Assembly (NCBI GenBank): GCA_022709585.1
Contig: JAKLIN010000017.1
Location: forward strand, 1-14,564
Direction: 5' to 3'
Length of the DNA: 14,564 nt
Source: Nanobdellota archaeon
GTDB taxonomy: Archaea; Nanobdellota; Nanobdellia; Pacearchaeales; GW2011-AR1
The notes below the pieces were generated by a model. It did no database searches. It was given only the letters and a program-made list of their open reading frames with translations, and was not told where the DNA came from. The translations under genes were made by a program, and so were the position numbers. Positions 6,788-13,406 of this stretch are shown piece after piece (position 1 is the first letter of the stretch; each line of letters begins with the position of its first letter).

Positions 6788-6860
6788 GCCCCGATAGTTC
6801 AGAGGCCAAGAATGCCGCCCTTTCACGGCGGTGACCCGAGTTCGAATCTCGGTCGGGGCA
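6788..6860 (+). tRNA. tRNA-Glu, anticodon UUC
   Basis: The 73-nt cloverleaf has acceptor GCCCCGA/TCGGGGC, discriminator A73 and D stem GTTC/GAAT (with a G.U pair). The anticodon arm is CCGCC-CTTTCAC-GGCGG, so positions 34-36 (6822-6824) read TTC. The variable loop is TGAC and the T arm is CCGAG-TTCGAAT-CTCGG. There is no intron and CCA is not encoded. A T-rich stretch (6861-6877) follows and may end the transcript. U34 makes it a candidate substrate for the Elp3 encoded further along. Confidence 0.96.
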
Positions 6861-6877
6861 GTTTGTTTTTATTTTTC
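6861..6877 (+). terminator. T-rich terminator after tRNA-Glu
   Basis: Runs of T directly follow the tRNA 3' end, in the form used for archaeal intrinsic termination. The rest of the region up to about 6976 is AT-rich, with nothing recognisable. Confidence 0.4.
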
Positions 6878-6976
6878 TAAATCTTTTAATTAAATTTTTT
6901 TTGAAAATATTCACTGATTTGAGTTACAACTTTATCATGTTTTTTCTAGTCTGAAAAAGTTATTTTTTAGTGCTAT

Positions 6977-6988
6977 AATGCTTTTAAA
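6977..6988 (+). promoter_or_regulatory. Promoter motif (BRE/TATA) of the leader ORF and PKD gene
   Basis: AATGCTTTTAAA ends 21 nt before the ATG at 7010. The identical 12-mer occurs at 9967-9978, also 21 nt before the ATG of the anchored Cys-rich gene. The spacing equals that at MCM and is close to that at aIF2 beta and the RelA/SpoT homolog. It predicts transcription starting at about 7010, giving the PKD gene a leader of about 146 nt unless another promoter exists. Confidence 0.55.
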
Positions 6989-7009
6989 GACTAGCGAGGT
7001 GAATTTTAT

Positions 7010-7153
7010 ATGGTGGTAAATTTCCCTCAGAGGCTGGTTTCTATTTTTTCAGGCTATCTTTTATGTCATAGTTATACGTATAACAACGAATTGTATAACA
7101 TCCATTTGCATCGCAAATGTCTTAATGTATTGAAAGGAGGTTTAAACGAATAA
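7010..7153 (+). CDS. Possible 47-residue leader ORF upstream of the PKD gene
   Basis: This was read by hand. It is ATG, 46 further sense codons, and TAA at 7151-7153, two bases before the PKD gene ATG. The peptide begins MVVNFPQRLVSIFSGYLLCH and ends LKGGLNE. No family is recognised. In support, a TATA-like motif lies 21 nt upstream at the leaderless distance, a Shine-Dalgarno-like GAGGTGA (6996-7002) lies 7 nt upstream, and the end abuts the next start, which suggests coupling. Against it, the composition (few Lys, Glu and Ile) differs from the neighbours, and the frame contains strong palindromes. The stretch may therefore be a structured 5' leader in which the open frame is chance. Confidence 0.4.
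   Translation: MVVNFPQRLVSIFSGYLLCHSYTYNNELYNIHLHRKCLNVLKGGLNE
7071..7084. promoter_or_regulatory. Perfect 14-bp palindrome with an extra half-site (possible operator)
   Basis: GTTATACGTATAAC is a perfect palindrome, and its half GTATAAC recurs at 7093-7099. Such an arrangement is typical of a dimeric regulator binding site. Alternatively, in RNA, the first half could pair with either later copy to give two exclusive hairpins. It lies inside the possible leader ORF, 72 bp before the PKD start. Confidence 0.35.
7103..7119 (+). promoter_or_regulatory. Hairpin upstream of the PKD gene Shine-Dalgarno
   Basis: CATTTGC (7103-7109) pairs with GCAAATG (7113-7119) across a 3-base loop. It ends 13 nt before the ribosome-binding site AAAGGAGG. 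It could affect ribosome access or mRNA stability, which is inferred from position only. Confidence 0.35.
7133..7140 (+). promoter_or_regulatory. Shine-Dalgarno of the PKD gene
   Basis: AAAGGAGG lies 15 nt before the ATG at 7156, rather long spacing. Together with the absence of a TATA box near this ATG, it indicates translation from a longer transcript and not a leaderless start. The ATG itself is fixed by the signal peptide that follows. Confidence 0.6.
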
Positions 7154-7155
7154 GA

Positions 7156-9858
7156 ATGAAAAAACAACTATTAAGTTTTTTAATAGTTAGCTTGATGTTA
7201 GTGATGGCAGTTAATGCTGTTAGCGCAGCAAGTATTTGGACAGACAAAGATGATTATGCTCCCGAGTCTATAGTATACATCTCCGGAGAGGGATTTAAAT
7301 CCAATTCAGAATTATCTGTAGACTTAACTAGACCTGACGGAACAGTTCAATCTTGTGATAGCTCTTCATGTCATTGGAGATTTTTATCTAATAAAACTAT
7401 CCTAACGGATGAAAATGGAGAATTTTCCAATTATCCATATAAGTTAAATGGTGTTTATGGAGAATATTCTCTTGAAATCAGCGACGGTGAAAATGTTGCT
7501 TCAACAACTTTTACCGATTGGATTGCAATCAATTGGGCTAGACTTAACGGAGCTTCTCAAACAACTGTTTATGAAGGAGACCCTATAACTGTAACTCTTT
7601 CAGTAAATACTCAAGGAGTATGGGGTTTTTGGAATGAATGGAGATCCACCGCTTACAAAATCGAAGGGCAAGAGTGGGCTTGTGCAGATACTCCCAACCA
7701 TGATGGAGATGGAACTCATCAGGACTCTTTTGTCTTAAATGCTCCTTCTAATGATGGAACTTATGACATTGAGTTTAAAGTCTTTGGAGTAGACGGATGT
7801 ATTGGAGATGGATGGTATTCTTACTCTGAATTATCAGACGGAATAATTGTGTTGGAATCAGATACAACCGCGCCTACAGTTTCAAATATCCAACATGCAC
7901 CAGAGTATCCTACTTGTGGTCAAGATGTTGAAATCTGTGCAGATGTAACTGATGCCTCTGGAATTGGCACAGTTAAACTCTCTTGGACTCTTAGTTCAGG
8001 AGGATCCTCAACAGATTATTCTATGTCTCGTAAATCAGGAAACACTTATTGTAGAACTTTATCTAGTTCCAGTATGGGCGCAGAGGATGGATTAGAAATC
8101 ACTTATAACTTTTATGTAAGAGATTCTCTTGGAAACTCTCAAACAGTTTCAGGAAGTAGTTACACTTACGATTGTGCTGATCCAACTGCAAATGCAGGTG
8201 AGGATAAAACTGTTAATGAAGGTACTTTAGTCTTCTTTGACGGTTCTGGATCAAGTGATACAGTTACTCCATCAAATGAGCTTGTTTACGCATGGACATT
8301 TGGTGATGGTAGTTCTGATTCAGGAAAAAGTCCTTCACATACCTACGGAGATAACGGAGTTTATACTGTAACTTTAACAGTTACTGACCACGTTGGAAGA
8401 ACCGATACAGATAGCTTAACCGTTACTGTAAATAACGTCGCTCCTTCTGCTGAAGCAAATGGAGATTATAACGTGGATGAAGGTTCTTCTGTAACCTTAC
8501 AAGGGTATGCAACAGATGTTGCTGCAGATTTGTCTACTTTAGTTTATAGATGGGATTTGGATGGAGTAGAAGGTTACGAATCCGAGGGGGAAAATGTAGA
8601 CTTCCGTTGTTCAGAAGATGACGAATACACTGTGGGATTAGAAGTAACTGATAAAGATGGAGGAAAAGGATACGACACCGCTACAATAAATTGTGCAAAT
8701 GTCGCTCCTTCCATAAGTCAAATTGCAGTTTCTCCAACTTCAATTTATGAAGAAGAGAGTACTACTTTGACTGCAACAGTTTCTGATCCAGGTGCAGATG
8801 ACACTACTCTTAGCTATGTAATTAGCTGGGGAGATGGTTCAGCTGACACAACAGGTTCAACAAGCAATGGGCAAATCTCTGAAATACATCAATATATGGA
8901 TGATGATGCTGACGATCGTTATACTATTACTTTAACAGTAACAGATAGCGATGGTGCAACAGACTCTGAAGATAAAGCAGTTGAAGTCCTTAACAAAAAT
9001 CCTTGGAATGTTGATGCTGGTGTGAACCAGAATTCAGCTGAAGGGGATCAAGTTTGTTTTGATGGAACTGTAACAGATGTTGCTGCAGATCAAGGCTCAT
9101 TGAGTTACAATTGGGATTTCGGAGGTCCAGGAAGTGCTACAGGAGGAAATCATGCATGTATAACTTACTCTGAAAGAGGAGTTTACACAGTTACCCTTAC
9201 TGTAACAGACAAAGATGGAGGTAGTTCAACAGATACTTTAACAGTAAATGTTTACGACTACAAAATCAGATTGAATGCAGGATGGAATTTAATTTCTATA
9301 CCTTTAGTTCCTGAAAACAATGCAATTGATTCTGTATTTGCAACAATCTTGCCAGATGTTGCTTATGAAGGACCAACTATTGCAACAGTATTGCAATATG
9401 ATGCAGTTGGAGATAGATGGTATAAAACCAGACCTAACGAAGCACACACAGGATTTGATTGGGAATCTAGTAGCGAACTAGGAAGAATTGTCCCTGGTTA
9501 TGGTTACTATATCAAAATGGCTAGAGACTCTGTTCTTTATTTGAATGGAGAACTTCATGAGCCTCAAAACTCAGCACCAAGTGTAGATCTTGCAATGAAT
9601 AGCTGGAATTTAATTGGAACCTACGGTTTACAAGAATTACCTGTTCATACGGCATTAGTCTCTTTAACCGGATTAAATAATGCTCCTTATTACGATATTC
9701 TCTACGGAGAAGATGACGAAGGAGAAATTTATTCTGTATCCTTAGATAGCGGTTCTCTTATACCTAAAGAAGGATATTGGTTGTCTCTCAAAAAAATCTG
9801 GGCAGGTGATGAAGTGATACCTTACAAAGCTAACTACGCAAACTATCCAACAGTATAA
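7156..9858 (+). CDS. Secreted cell-surface protein with four PKD-type domains
   Basis: A 900-residue exported protein. A signal peptide (about 1-24, MKKQLLSFLIVSLMLVMAVN then AVSA) opens it. Residues 26-120 form a beta domain of the kind preceding extension or macroglobulin-like repeats (SIWTDKDDYAPESIVYISG). Residues 121-341 are further beta-rich sequence. Four PKD-like modules follow at about 342-428, 429-515, 516-614 and 615-700, with typical WTFGDG, SWGDGS and YTVTLTVTD motifs. The C-terminal 200 residues start with LNAGWNLISIPL, a GWNLIS-type module common in archaeal secreted proteins. Twelve cysteines all lie before residue 669, which suggests extracellular disulfides. No transmembrane anchor or sorting tail is visible, so attachment to the cell is unclear. 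PKD domains usually mediate protein or glycan contacts. An S-layer or adhesion role is possible but unproven. Confidence 0.85.
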   Translation: MKKQLLSFLIVSLMLVMAVNAVSAASIWTDKDDYAPESIVYISGEGFKSNSELSVDLTRPDGTVQSCDSSSCHWRFLSNKTILTDENGEFSNYPYKLNGVYGEYSLEISDGENVASTTFTDWIAINWARLNGASQTTVYEGDPITVTLSVNTQGVWGFWNEWRSTAYKIEGQEWACADTPNHDGDGTHQDSFVLNAPSNDGTYDIEFKVFGVDGCIGDGWYSYSELSDGIIVLESDTTAPTVSNIQHAPEYPTCGQDVEICADVTDASGIGTVKLSWTLSSGGSSTDYSMSRKSGNTYCRTLSSSSMGAEDGLEITYNFYVRDSLGNSQTVSGSSYTYDCADPTANAGEDKTVNEGTLVFFDGSGSSDTVTPSNELVYAWTFGDGSSDSGKSPSHTYGDNGVYTVTLTVTDHVGRTDTDSLTVTVNNVAPSAEANGDYNVDEGSSVTLQGYATDVAADLSTLVYRWDLDGVEGYESEGENVDFRCSEDDEYTVGLEVTDKDGGKGYDTATINCANVAPSISQIAVSPTSIYEEESTTLTATVSDPGADDTTLSYVISWGDGSADTTGSTSNGQISEIHQYMDDDADDRYTITLTVTDSDGATDSEDKAVEVLNKNPWNVDAGVNQNSAEGDQVCFDGTVTDVAADQGSLSYNWDFGGPGSATGGNHACITYSERGVYTVTLTVTDKDGGSSTDTLTVNVYDYKIRLNAGWNLISIPLVPENNAIDSVFATILPDVAYEGPTIATVLQYDAVGDRWYKTRPNEAHTGFDWESSSELGRIVPGYGYYIKMARDSVLYLNGELHEPQNSAPSVDLAMNSWNLIGTYGLQELPVHTALVSLTGLNNAPYYDILYGEDDEGEIYSVSLDSGSLIPKEGYWLSLKKIWAGDEVIPYKANYANYPTV
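8512..8529 (+). repeat. 18-bp direct repeat, copy 1 (PKD domain 2)
   Basis: ACAGATGTTGCTGCAGAT encodes TDVAAD in the second PKD module and recurs exactly at 9073-9090 in the fourth. Exact nucleotide identity at both sites, with similar flanking residues, suggests internal domain duplication. Confidence 0.7.
9073..9090 (+). repeat. 18-bp direct repeat, copy 2 (PKD domain 4)
   Basis: This is the second exact copy of the sequence at 8512-8529, 561 bp downstream. It encodes TDVAAD followed by a WDFGG-type strand comparable to WDLDG in the second module. Confidence 0.7.
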
Positions 9859-9862
9859 AACA

Positions 9863-9898
9863 ATTTTTATTTTTTTATTTTTCTTTCTTTTCTTTTTT
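9863..9898 (+). terminator. T-rich terminator after the PKD gene
   Basis: A long, nearly pure T/C tract with T runs begins 5 nt after the stop codon. Archaeal RNA polymerase terminates at such tracts without a hairpin. The rest of the 141-nt gap holds the next gene's promoter. Confidence 0.65.
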
Positions 9899-9966
9899 AC
9901 TACTCATTTGGGAAACTTTTCGAAGAGAAATAGTATAATCTCTAAAAGTATCCTTTAATAAACAAC

Positions 9967-9978
9967 AATGCTTTTAAA
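9967..9978 (+). promoter_or_regulatory. Promoter motif of the anchored Cys-rich gene
   Basis: AATGCTTTTAAA is an exact copy of the motif at 6977-6988 and, as there, ends 21 nt before an ATG (10000). This suggests a leaderless mRNA and perhaps shared control of the two surface genes. Confidence 0.6.
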
Positions 9979-9999
9979 TAGAATCACGTTGAGTTTTTT

Positions 10000-10914
10000 A
10001 TGAGAAAAGAATTTGTTCTACTCTTTTTATTTGTGTTTATTTCTGGATTTGTTTTAGCAGATAATAATTGCGTTCCAAACTTGAAAACAAATGAATTCTA
10101 CGGCAAGGTTTATGTTAATTCAAACCCTTTAATAGGCGGGAATTATACTCTCAAAGCTCTTATTGATGAAACAATTGTTGGAGCTCAAAGAATTGGTTCA
10201 GATGGAAGTTACAGTATTGATGTTTCTCCCTGTCCAAGCGTGACTTCTGGAAAAATCTATTTTATTATAGAAGATGTTATGGCTGAAGAAAGTGGAAAAT
10301 ACGAGTATGACGATTCTGGTGCAATTTTGACTTTCTTAAATTTAACTTTTAAAAAATATCCTGGTTCTGCGTGTGGAAATAAAGGTCTTATCCTTGGAGA
10401 AGAATGTGATGACGGAAATTCTGTTGATGGCGATGGATGTTCTTCAATTTGTGAAGTGGAATTAGGTTACAAATGTACTTGGTCTATGTCTCAAGGAAGT
10501 ATCTGCGCTTTAGAAGAGTATTGCGGAGATGGAACCTGCAATAATGGTGAAACATGTTCAACTTGTTCAAATGATTGCGGAACTTGCCCTTCTTCTGGAG
10601 AAAATGAAAACAATGCTGGTGGCGGTGGCGGAGGAGGAGGTGGTGGAAGTAGTAGCGGTTCAACTAGCATTTCAGTTTCTGGAAATAACGAACCAGATTC
10701 AGATGAGATAATCTCCACTAAAGATTTAAACAAAAACAAAGAAACTACTAGTCAAACAGGGGGAATGTTTAACTTCTTAACTGGTTTTGTTACCGGAGTT
10801 GGAGGCTTTGTTAACAGCACCCTTGGAATTTTAGTAATTGTCTTTGTAGTATTAATGATTGGACTGTTTGTTGCATTGAGATTTTTTAGAATCAAGAAAC
10901 CAAAAAAGAAGTAA
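10000..10914 (+). CDS. Membrane-anchored Cys-rich surface protein with polyglycine linker
   Basis: The protein is 304 residues. A signal peptide spans about 1-20 (MRKEFVLLFLFVFISGFVLA). A beta domain follows (about 24-118: NEFYGKVYVN to IGSDGSYSIDV), resembling carboxypeptidase-regulatory or transthyretin-like folds. A Cys-rich module is at 125-169 (ACGNKGLILGEECDDGNSVDG onward), the DUF4215/Myxococcus Cys-rich repeat pattern. A second knot is at 175-196 (CGDGTCNNGETCSTCSNDCG). Next come a linker of ten consecutive glycines (207-216), a Ser-rich stretch, and a transmembrane helix (about 275-295) with a basic tail RFFRIKKPKKK. The body is thus predicted to lie outside the cell on a flexible stalk with the tail inside. 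Function is unknown. It follows the PKD gene and shares its promoter motif, so they may serve the same envelope structure. Confidence 0.82.
   Translation: MRKEFVLLFLFVFISGFVLADNNCVPNLKTNEFYGKVYVNSNPLIGGNYTLKALIDETIVGAQRIGSDGSYSIDVSPCPSVTSGKIYFIIEDVMAEESGKYEYDDSGAILTFLNLTFKKYPGSACGNKGLILGEECDDGNSVDGDGCSSICEVELGYKCTWSMSQGSICALEEYCGDGTCNNGETCSTCSNDCGTCPSSGENENNAGGGGGGGGGGSSSGSTSISVSGNNEPDSDEIISTKDLNKNKETTSQTGGMFNFLTGFVTGVGGFVNSTLGILVIVFVVLMIGLFVALRFFRIKKPKKK
10618..10647 (+). repeat. Ten-codon GGN tract encoding polyglycine
   Basis: Ten consecutive glycine codons (mixed GGT, GGC and GGA) form the linker between the Cys-rich head and the anchor. GGN-type repeats can change length by slippage, but the mixed codons here reduce that likelihood. 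Confidence 0.8.
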
Positions 10915-10961
10915 TTCTAAAAGCAAAAAACAGATAGAAAACAAAACCCCCTCTTTTTATT
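10915..10961. terminator. Convergent T-rich/A-rich terminator region
   Basis: Two convergent genes end here. On the plus strand CCCCCTCTTTTTATTTTACT (10948-10967) is T-rich and reaches into the end of Elp3. On the minus strand the A-rich part reads as several T runs after the Elp3 stop. Both fit archaeal T-tract termination. Confidence 0.5.
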
Positions 10962-12380
10962 TTACTTTAAATCCTTAACCATGTAAAAGCCTTCTAAATA
11001 ATATCCAAGGTTTTTGTAGTATTCTCTGACGCCTATTCCAGAGATAACTGAAATTTTGCTTATCTTGTGCTGCAGTGCGATTTCTTCAGCTTTGTTGAGC
11101 ATAATCTTGCCTAATCCGATATGCTGTGTTGAAGCTGCATTATCTTTTTCCTGCTTTCCTAATTCCAACGCCTGCCCATAAACATGAATCTCTCTTACCA
11201 TTGCTTTCTTTTTGTTGTCATAAATTCTAAGCCTTAAAAGCCCAAAGAGAATGTCATTTTCATCAATGAATTCCAAAAAGAATTCTGTTCCATTGCTTGC
11301 AGGATATTCAATTATTTTCAATTTGAGATTTTTATGTTCTTCATCTTGATTGAATCCGATTTCTCGCATTCTTATTTCTTTTATTTTAATGTTAGATTTT
11401 CTAAACTCTGCTTCAATATCTTTTCTTAAATCCAGTTTTTCAATTCCTTGAACAAGTTTCTCTTTTGGAATCTCTCTCATAATTCTCATTACTCTGCAGT
11501 ATTCTGGAATGAGTTTCATCATTTCAATAAGAATCTTTTTTGTTTGCTGTTCGGTGTAAGCTTCATAGCCTATTTGCTTGTGAATTAATGCAAGCGGAGA
11601 ATTTTCAATTATTTGGCAAGGATAAATCTTAAGCTGGTCAGGGCGGAATTTTTCATCTGAAAAGATTTTTTTAAACATCTGAATGTCTTTTTTTGGATTG
11701 CTGTAAGGAAGCCCTGGCATAATATGATACCCTAACTTGAAGCCGGCATTTTTTAGTCTCTCTGTTGCTTCAACAACATCCTTAACAGTATGCCCTCTGT
11801 TTACTTTTTTGTAAATTTCATCGTCAGGCATTTGAACTCCGATTTCAACTCTTGTTGTTCCAAAATCTAGCATTCTGTTTATTTCTTCTGGAGAGCAATT
11901 GTCAGGGCGATTTTCAATGCACATTGCAACACATCTGTGCTTGGATGTTTCATTCCACTTTTTTGCTTGTTCTAAATCTTTAGCTTTTTTCCCATTCAAA
12001 GCATCATAGCATCTTTTAACATAATTATACTGGTATTTGATGTCATATTGCAAAAATGTTCCACCGATTATAATTAATTCAATTTTATCTGTTGGATGCC
12101 CCATTCTTTCAAGAACTCCAAGTCTATTCATAACTTGTTCATAAGGGTCGAATTTTAATGCCAATGCTCTCATTATTGCAGGGCTTTTATCTGTATAACT
12201 TTGAGGAACAAAGTCTCCTCCAGGACAGTAAATGCAAGTTCCATGATCACATTTCTTTGGTTTCAAGACAACTGCAATAGGTGTAACCCCTGAGATTGTT
12301 CTTACTGGCTTTTTCACATTTTGATGAATCATTTTTTCTTGATGAGTTGTAATTGGTTTTTTGGAAATGGTTTGTTTCAT
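10962..12380 (-). CDS. elp3: Elp3-type tRNA uridine(34) acetyltransferase (radical SAM plus GNAT)
   Basis: The 472 residues contain a radical SAM domain with the archaeal cluster C44-x4-C49-x2-C52 (KKCDHGTCIYCPGG), then QSYTDKSPAIMRA and FDPYEQ, and GYHIMPGLPYSNP further on. A GNAT acetyltransferase domain at the C-terminus has the acetyl-CoA loop QHIGLGK (419-425) and GVREYYKNLGY. Elp3 uses acetyl-CoA and a SAM radical to build the cm5 side chain on wobble uridine of tRNAs. Archaeal Elp3 acts without the other Elongator subunits. The iron-sulfur cysteines lie only 44 residues from the start. Family members I know have about 90-110 residues before them, so the N-terminal tRNA-binding region is shortened. 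The stop of YvcK is 54 nt upstream, making an operon likely. A weak AAAGG precedes the ATG. Confidence 0.93.
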   Translation of the reverse strand: MKQTISKKPITTHQEKMIHQNVKKPVRTISGVTPIAVVLKPKKCDHGTCIYCPGGDFVPQSYTDKSPAIMRALALKFDPYEQVMNRLGVLERMGHPTDKIELIIIGGTFLQYDIKYQYNYVKRCYDALNGKKAKDLEQAKKWNETSKHRCVAMCIENRPDNCSPEEINRMLDFGTTRVEIGVQMPDDEIYKKVNRGHTVKDVVEATERLKNAGFKLGYHIMPGLPYSNPKKDIQMFKKIFSDEKFRPDQLKIYPCQIIENSPLALIHKQIGYEAYTEQQTKKILIEMMKLIPEYCRVMRIMREIPKEKLVQGIEKLDLRKDIEAEFRKSNIKIKEIRMREIGFNQDEEHKNLKLKIIEYPASNGTEFFLEFIDENDILFGLLRLRIYDNKKKAMVREIHVYGQALELGKQEKDNAASTQHIGLGKIMLNKAEEIALQHKISKISVISGIGVREYYKNLGYYLEGFYMVKDLK

Positions 12381-12434
12381 TTTTGTTTTGCCTTTTATTT
12401 TTTGATTTTTTATTATTTCTTTTTTATTTTTTAA

Positions 12435-13370
12435 TTAACTTAAACTTAAGATTACCCGCGCGATTTTATCAGAATCATGACGCGCAGTTATAAATCCTCC
12501 GACATCGAATTCAGTTAAAAAATCTCCTGTGATTACGTTCTCTCCTTTTAAGTCTGGTTCAACAAAAAAGCTTTCTTCTTGTTGATACTTATCTACAATT
12601 TTAGTTGAAGGCTTTTCCGTGTTGCAAACAATATAGTCCACTTTTTTTCCGAGCGCTGTTTCAATTATTTTCAAGAAGTCACTAGCTTTGAATCCAAATG
12701 TGCCTTGTTTTGTTACTAAATTGCAAACATAAACAACTTTCGCTTTTGATTCTTTTATTGCTTCAATAAATCCTTTAATTAAAAAGTTAGGAAGAATGCT
12801 TCCATATAATTCTCCAGGAGAAATTACAATCAGATTAGCTTGTCGCAATGCTTCAGCTGCTTCTTTGTAAATATAAGCATCAGGTTCAATCCAGAGAGAT
12901 TCAATGTTTTTCGCATCTGGAGAATAATTGATTTCAGATTCGCCTTTCAAAATTTTCCCTTGAGAATTTTTAGCATAAACATTTGCATAATCCACAGAAA
13001 CAGGAAGCACTCTCCCTTTTATTCCCAAGATTTTCGAGACTGCTTGAACAGCTTCTCCCATGTTTCCGTATTTTTCATTAAGTGCTGCAAGAATTAAATT
13101 TCCCAAATTATGATTTGAAAGTTTTCCTTCTGGGAATCTGTATTGAAATATGTGCTTTAAGTCTCCAATTTTAGAATCATCTGCTAACGCAAGCAAGCAA
13201 TTTCTTAAATCTCCTGGAGGCAAAATTCCAAAATCAGCTCTTAATTCTCCTGATGAGCCCCCATTATCTAAAACAGAAACAATAGCAGTTAAGTCAATAT
13301 CATAATTTTTAAGCCCTCTAAGAAGAGTATATTGTCCTGTCCCGCCCCCAATAGTGACTATCTTCTTCAT
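12435..13370 (-). CDS. YvcK/CofD-like (UPF0052) nucleotide-sugar-binding protein
   Basis: This full-length 311-residue protein matches the YvcK/UPF0052 family. Its motifs are IGGGTGQYTLLRGL (7-20), LDNGGSSGELR (34-44), FGILPPGDLRN (47-57), FQYRF (75-79), NHNLGNLILAA (86-96), and ISPGELYGSILPN in the C-terminal half. In bacteria YvcK binds UDP-sugars such as UDP-GlcNAc and supports growth on gluconeogenic carbon sources and normal cell-wall synthesis. The fold is shared with CofD, the 2-phospholactate transferase of F420 synthesis, but the motif set is of the YvcK type. The usual ADDGGSSG reads LDNGGSSG here. In an archaeon without peptidoglycan the role is unclear. A TATA box lies 20 nt upstream of the ATG. 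Elp3 follows on the same strand. Confidence 0.9.
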   Translation of the reverse strand: MKKIVTIGGGTGQYTLLRGLKNYDIDLTAIVSVLDNGGSSGELRADFGILPPGDLRNCLLALADDSKIGDLKHIFQYRFPEGKLSNHNLGNLILAALNEKYGNMGEAVQAVSKILGIKGRVLPVSVDYANVYAKNSQGKILKGESEINYSPDAKNIESLWIEPDAYIYKEAAEALRQANLIVISPGELYGSILPNFLIKGFIEAIKESKAKVVYVCNLVTKQGTFGFKASDFLKIIETALGKKVDYIVCNTEKPSTKIVDKYQQEESFFVEPDLKGENVITGDFLTEFDVGGFITARHDSDKIARVILSLS

Positions 13371-13378
13371 GAAAAGAA

Positions 13379-13386
13379 ATAAATAT
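13379..13386 (+). promoter_or_regulatory. TATA box of the Trm9-like gene (leaderless type)
   Basis: ATAAATAT ends 20 nt before the ATG at 13407. It lies between the YvcK start codon and the YvcK TATA box, so the two divergent promoters interlock within 36 bp. Confidence 0.5.
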
Positions 13387-13390
13387 CAGC

Positions 13391-13398
13391 GTATAAAA
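13391..13398 (-). promoter_or_regulatory. TATA box of YvcK (leaderless type)
   Basis: TTTTATAC on the minus strand ends 20 nt before the YvcK ATG. Its plus-strand reading GTATAAAA resembles a TATA box for the methyltransferase, but it is only 8 nt from that ATG and so too close. Confidence 0.55.
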
Positions 13399-13406
13399 GG
13401 TTATTT

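Noticed and set aside
7071..7099. Palindrome as a phage or plasmid attachment site near the tRNA genes
   Set aside because: No integrase, no second copy flanking a cargo, and no tRNA fragment repeat are seen. An operator or RNA structure is simpler.
10491..10739. Minus-strand frame with polyproline
   Set aside because: It is the complement of the polyglycine linker of the anchored protein and has no start signals.
13391..13398. GTATAAAA as the promoter of the Trm9-like gene
   Set aside because: It is only 8 nt from the ATG, so transcription would start inside the gene. It fits the opposite gene at 20 nt, and another box fits this gene.
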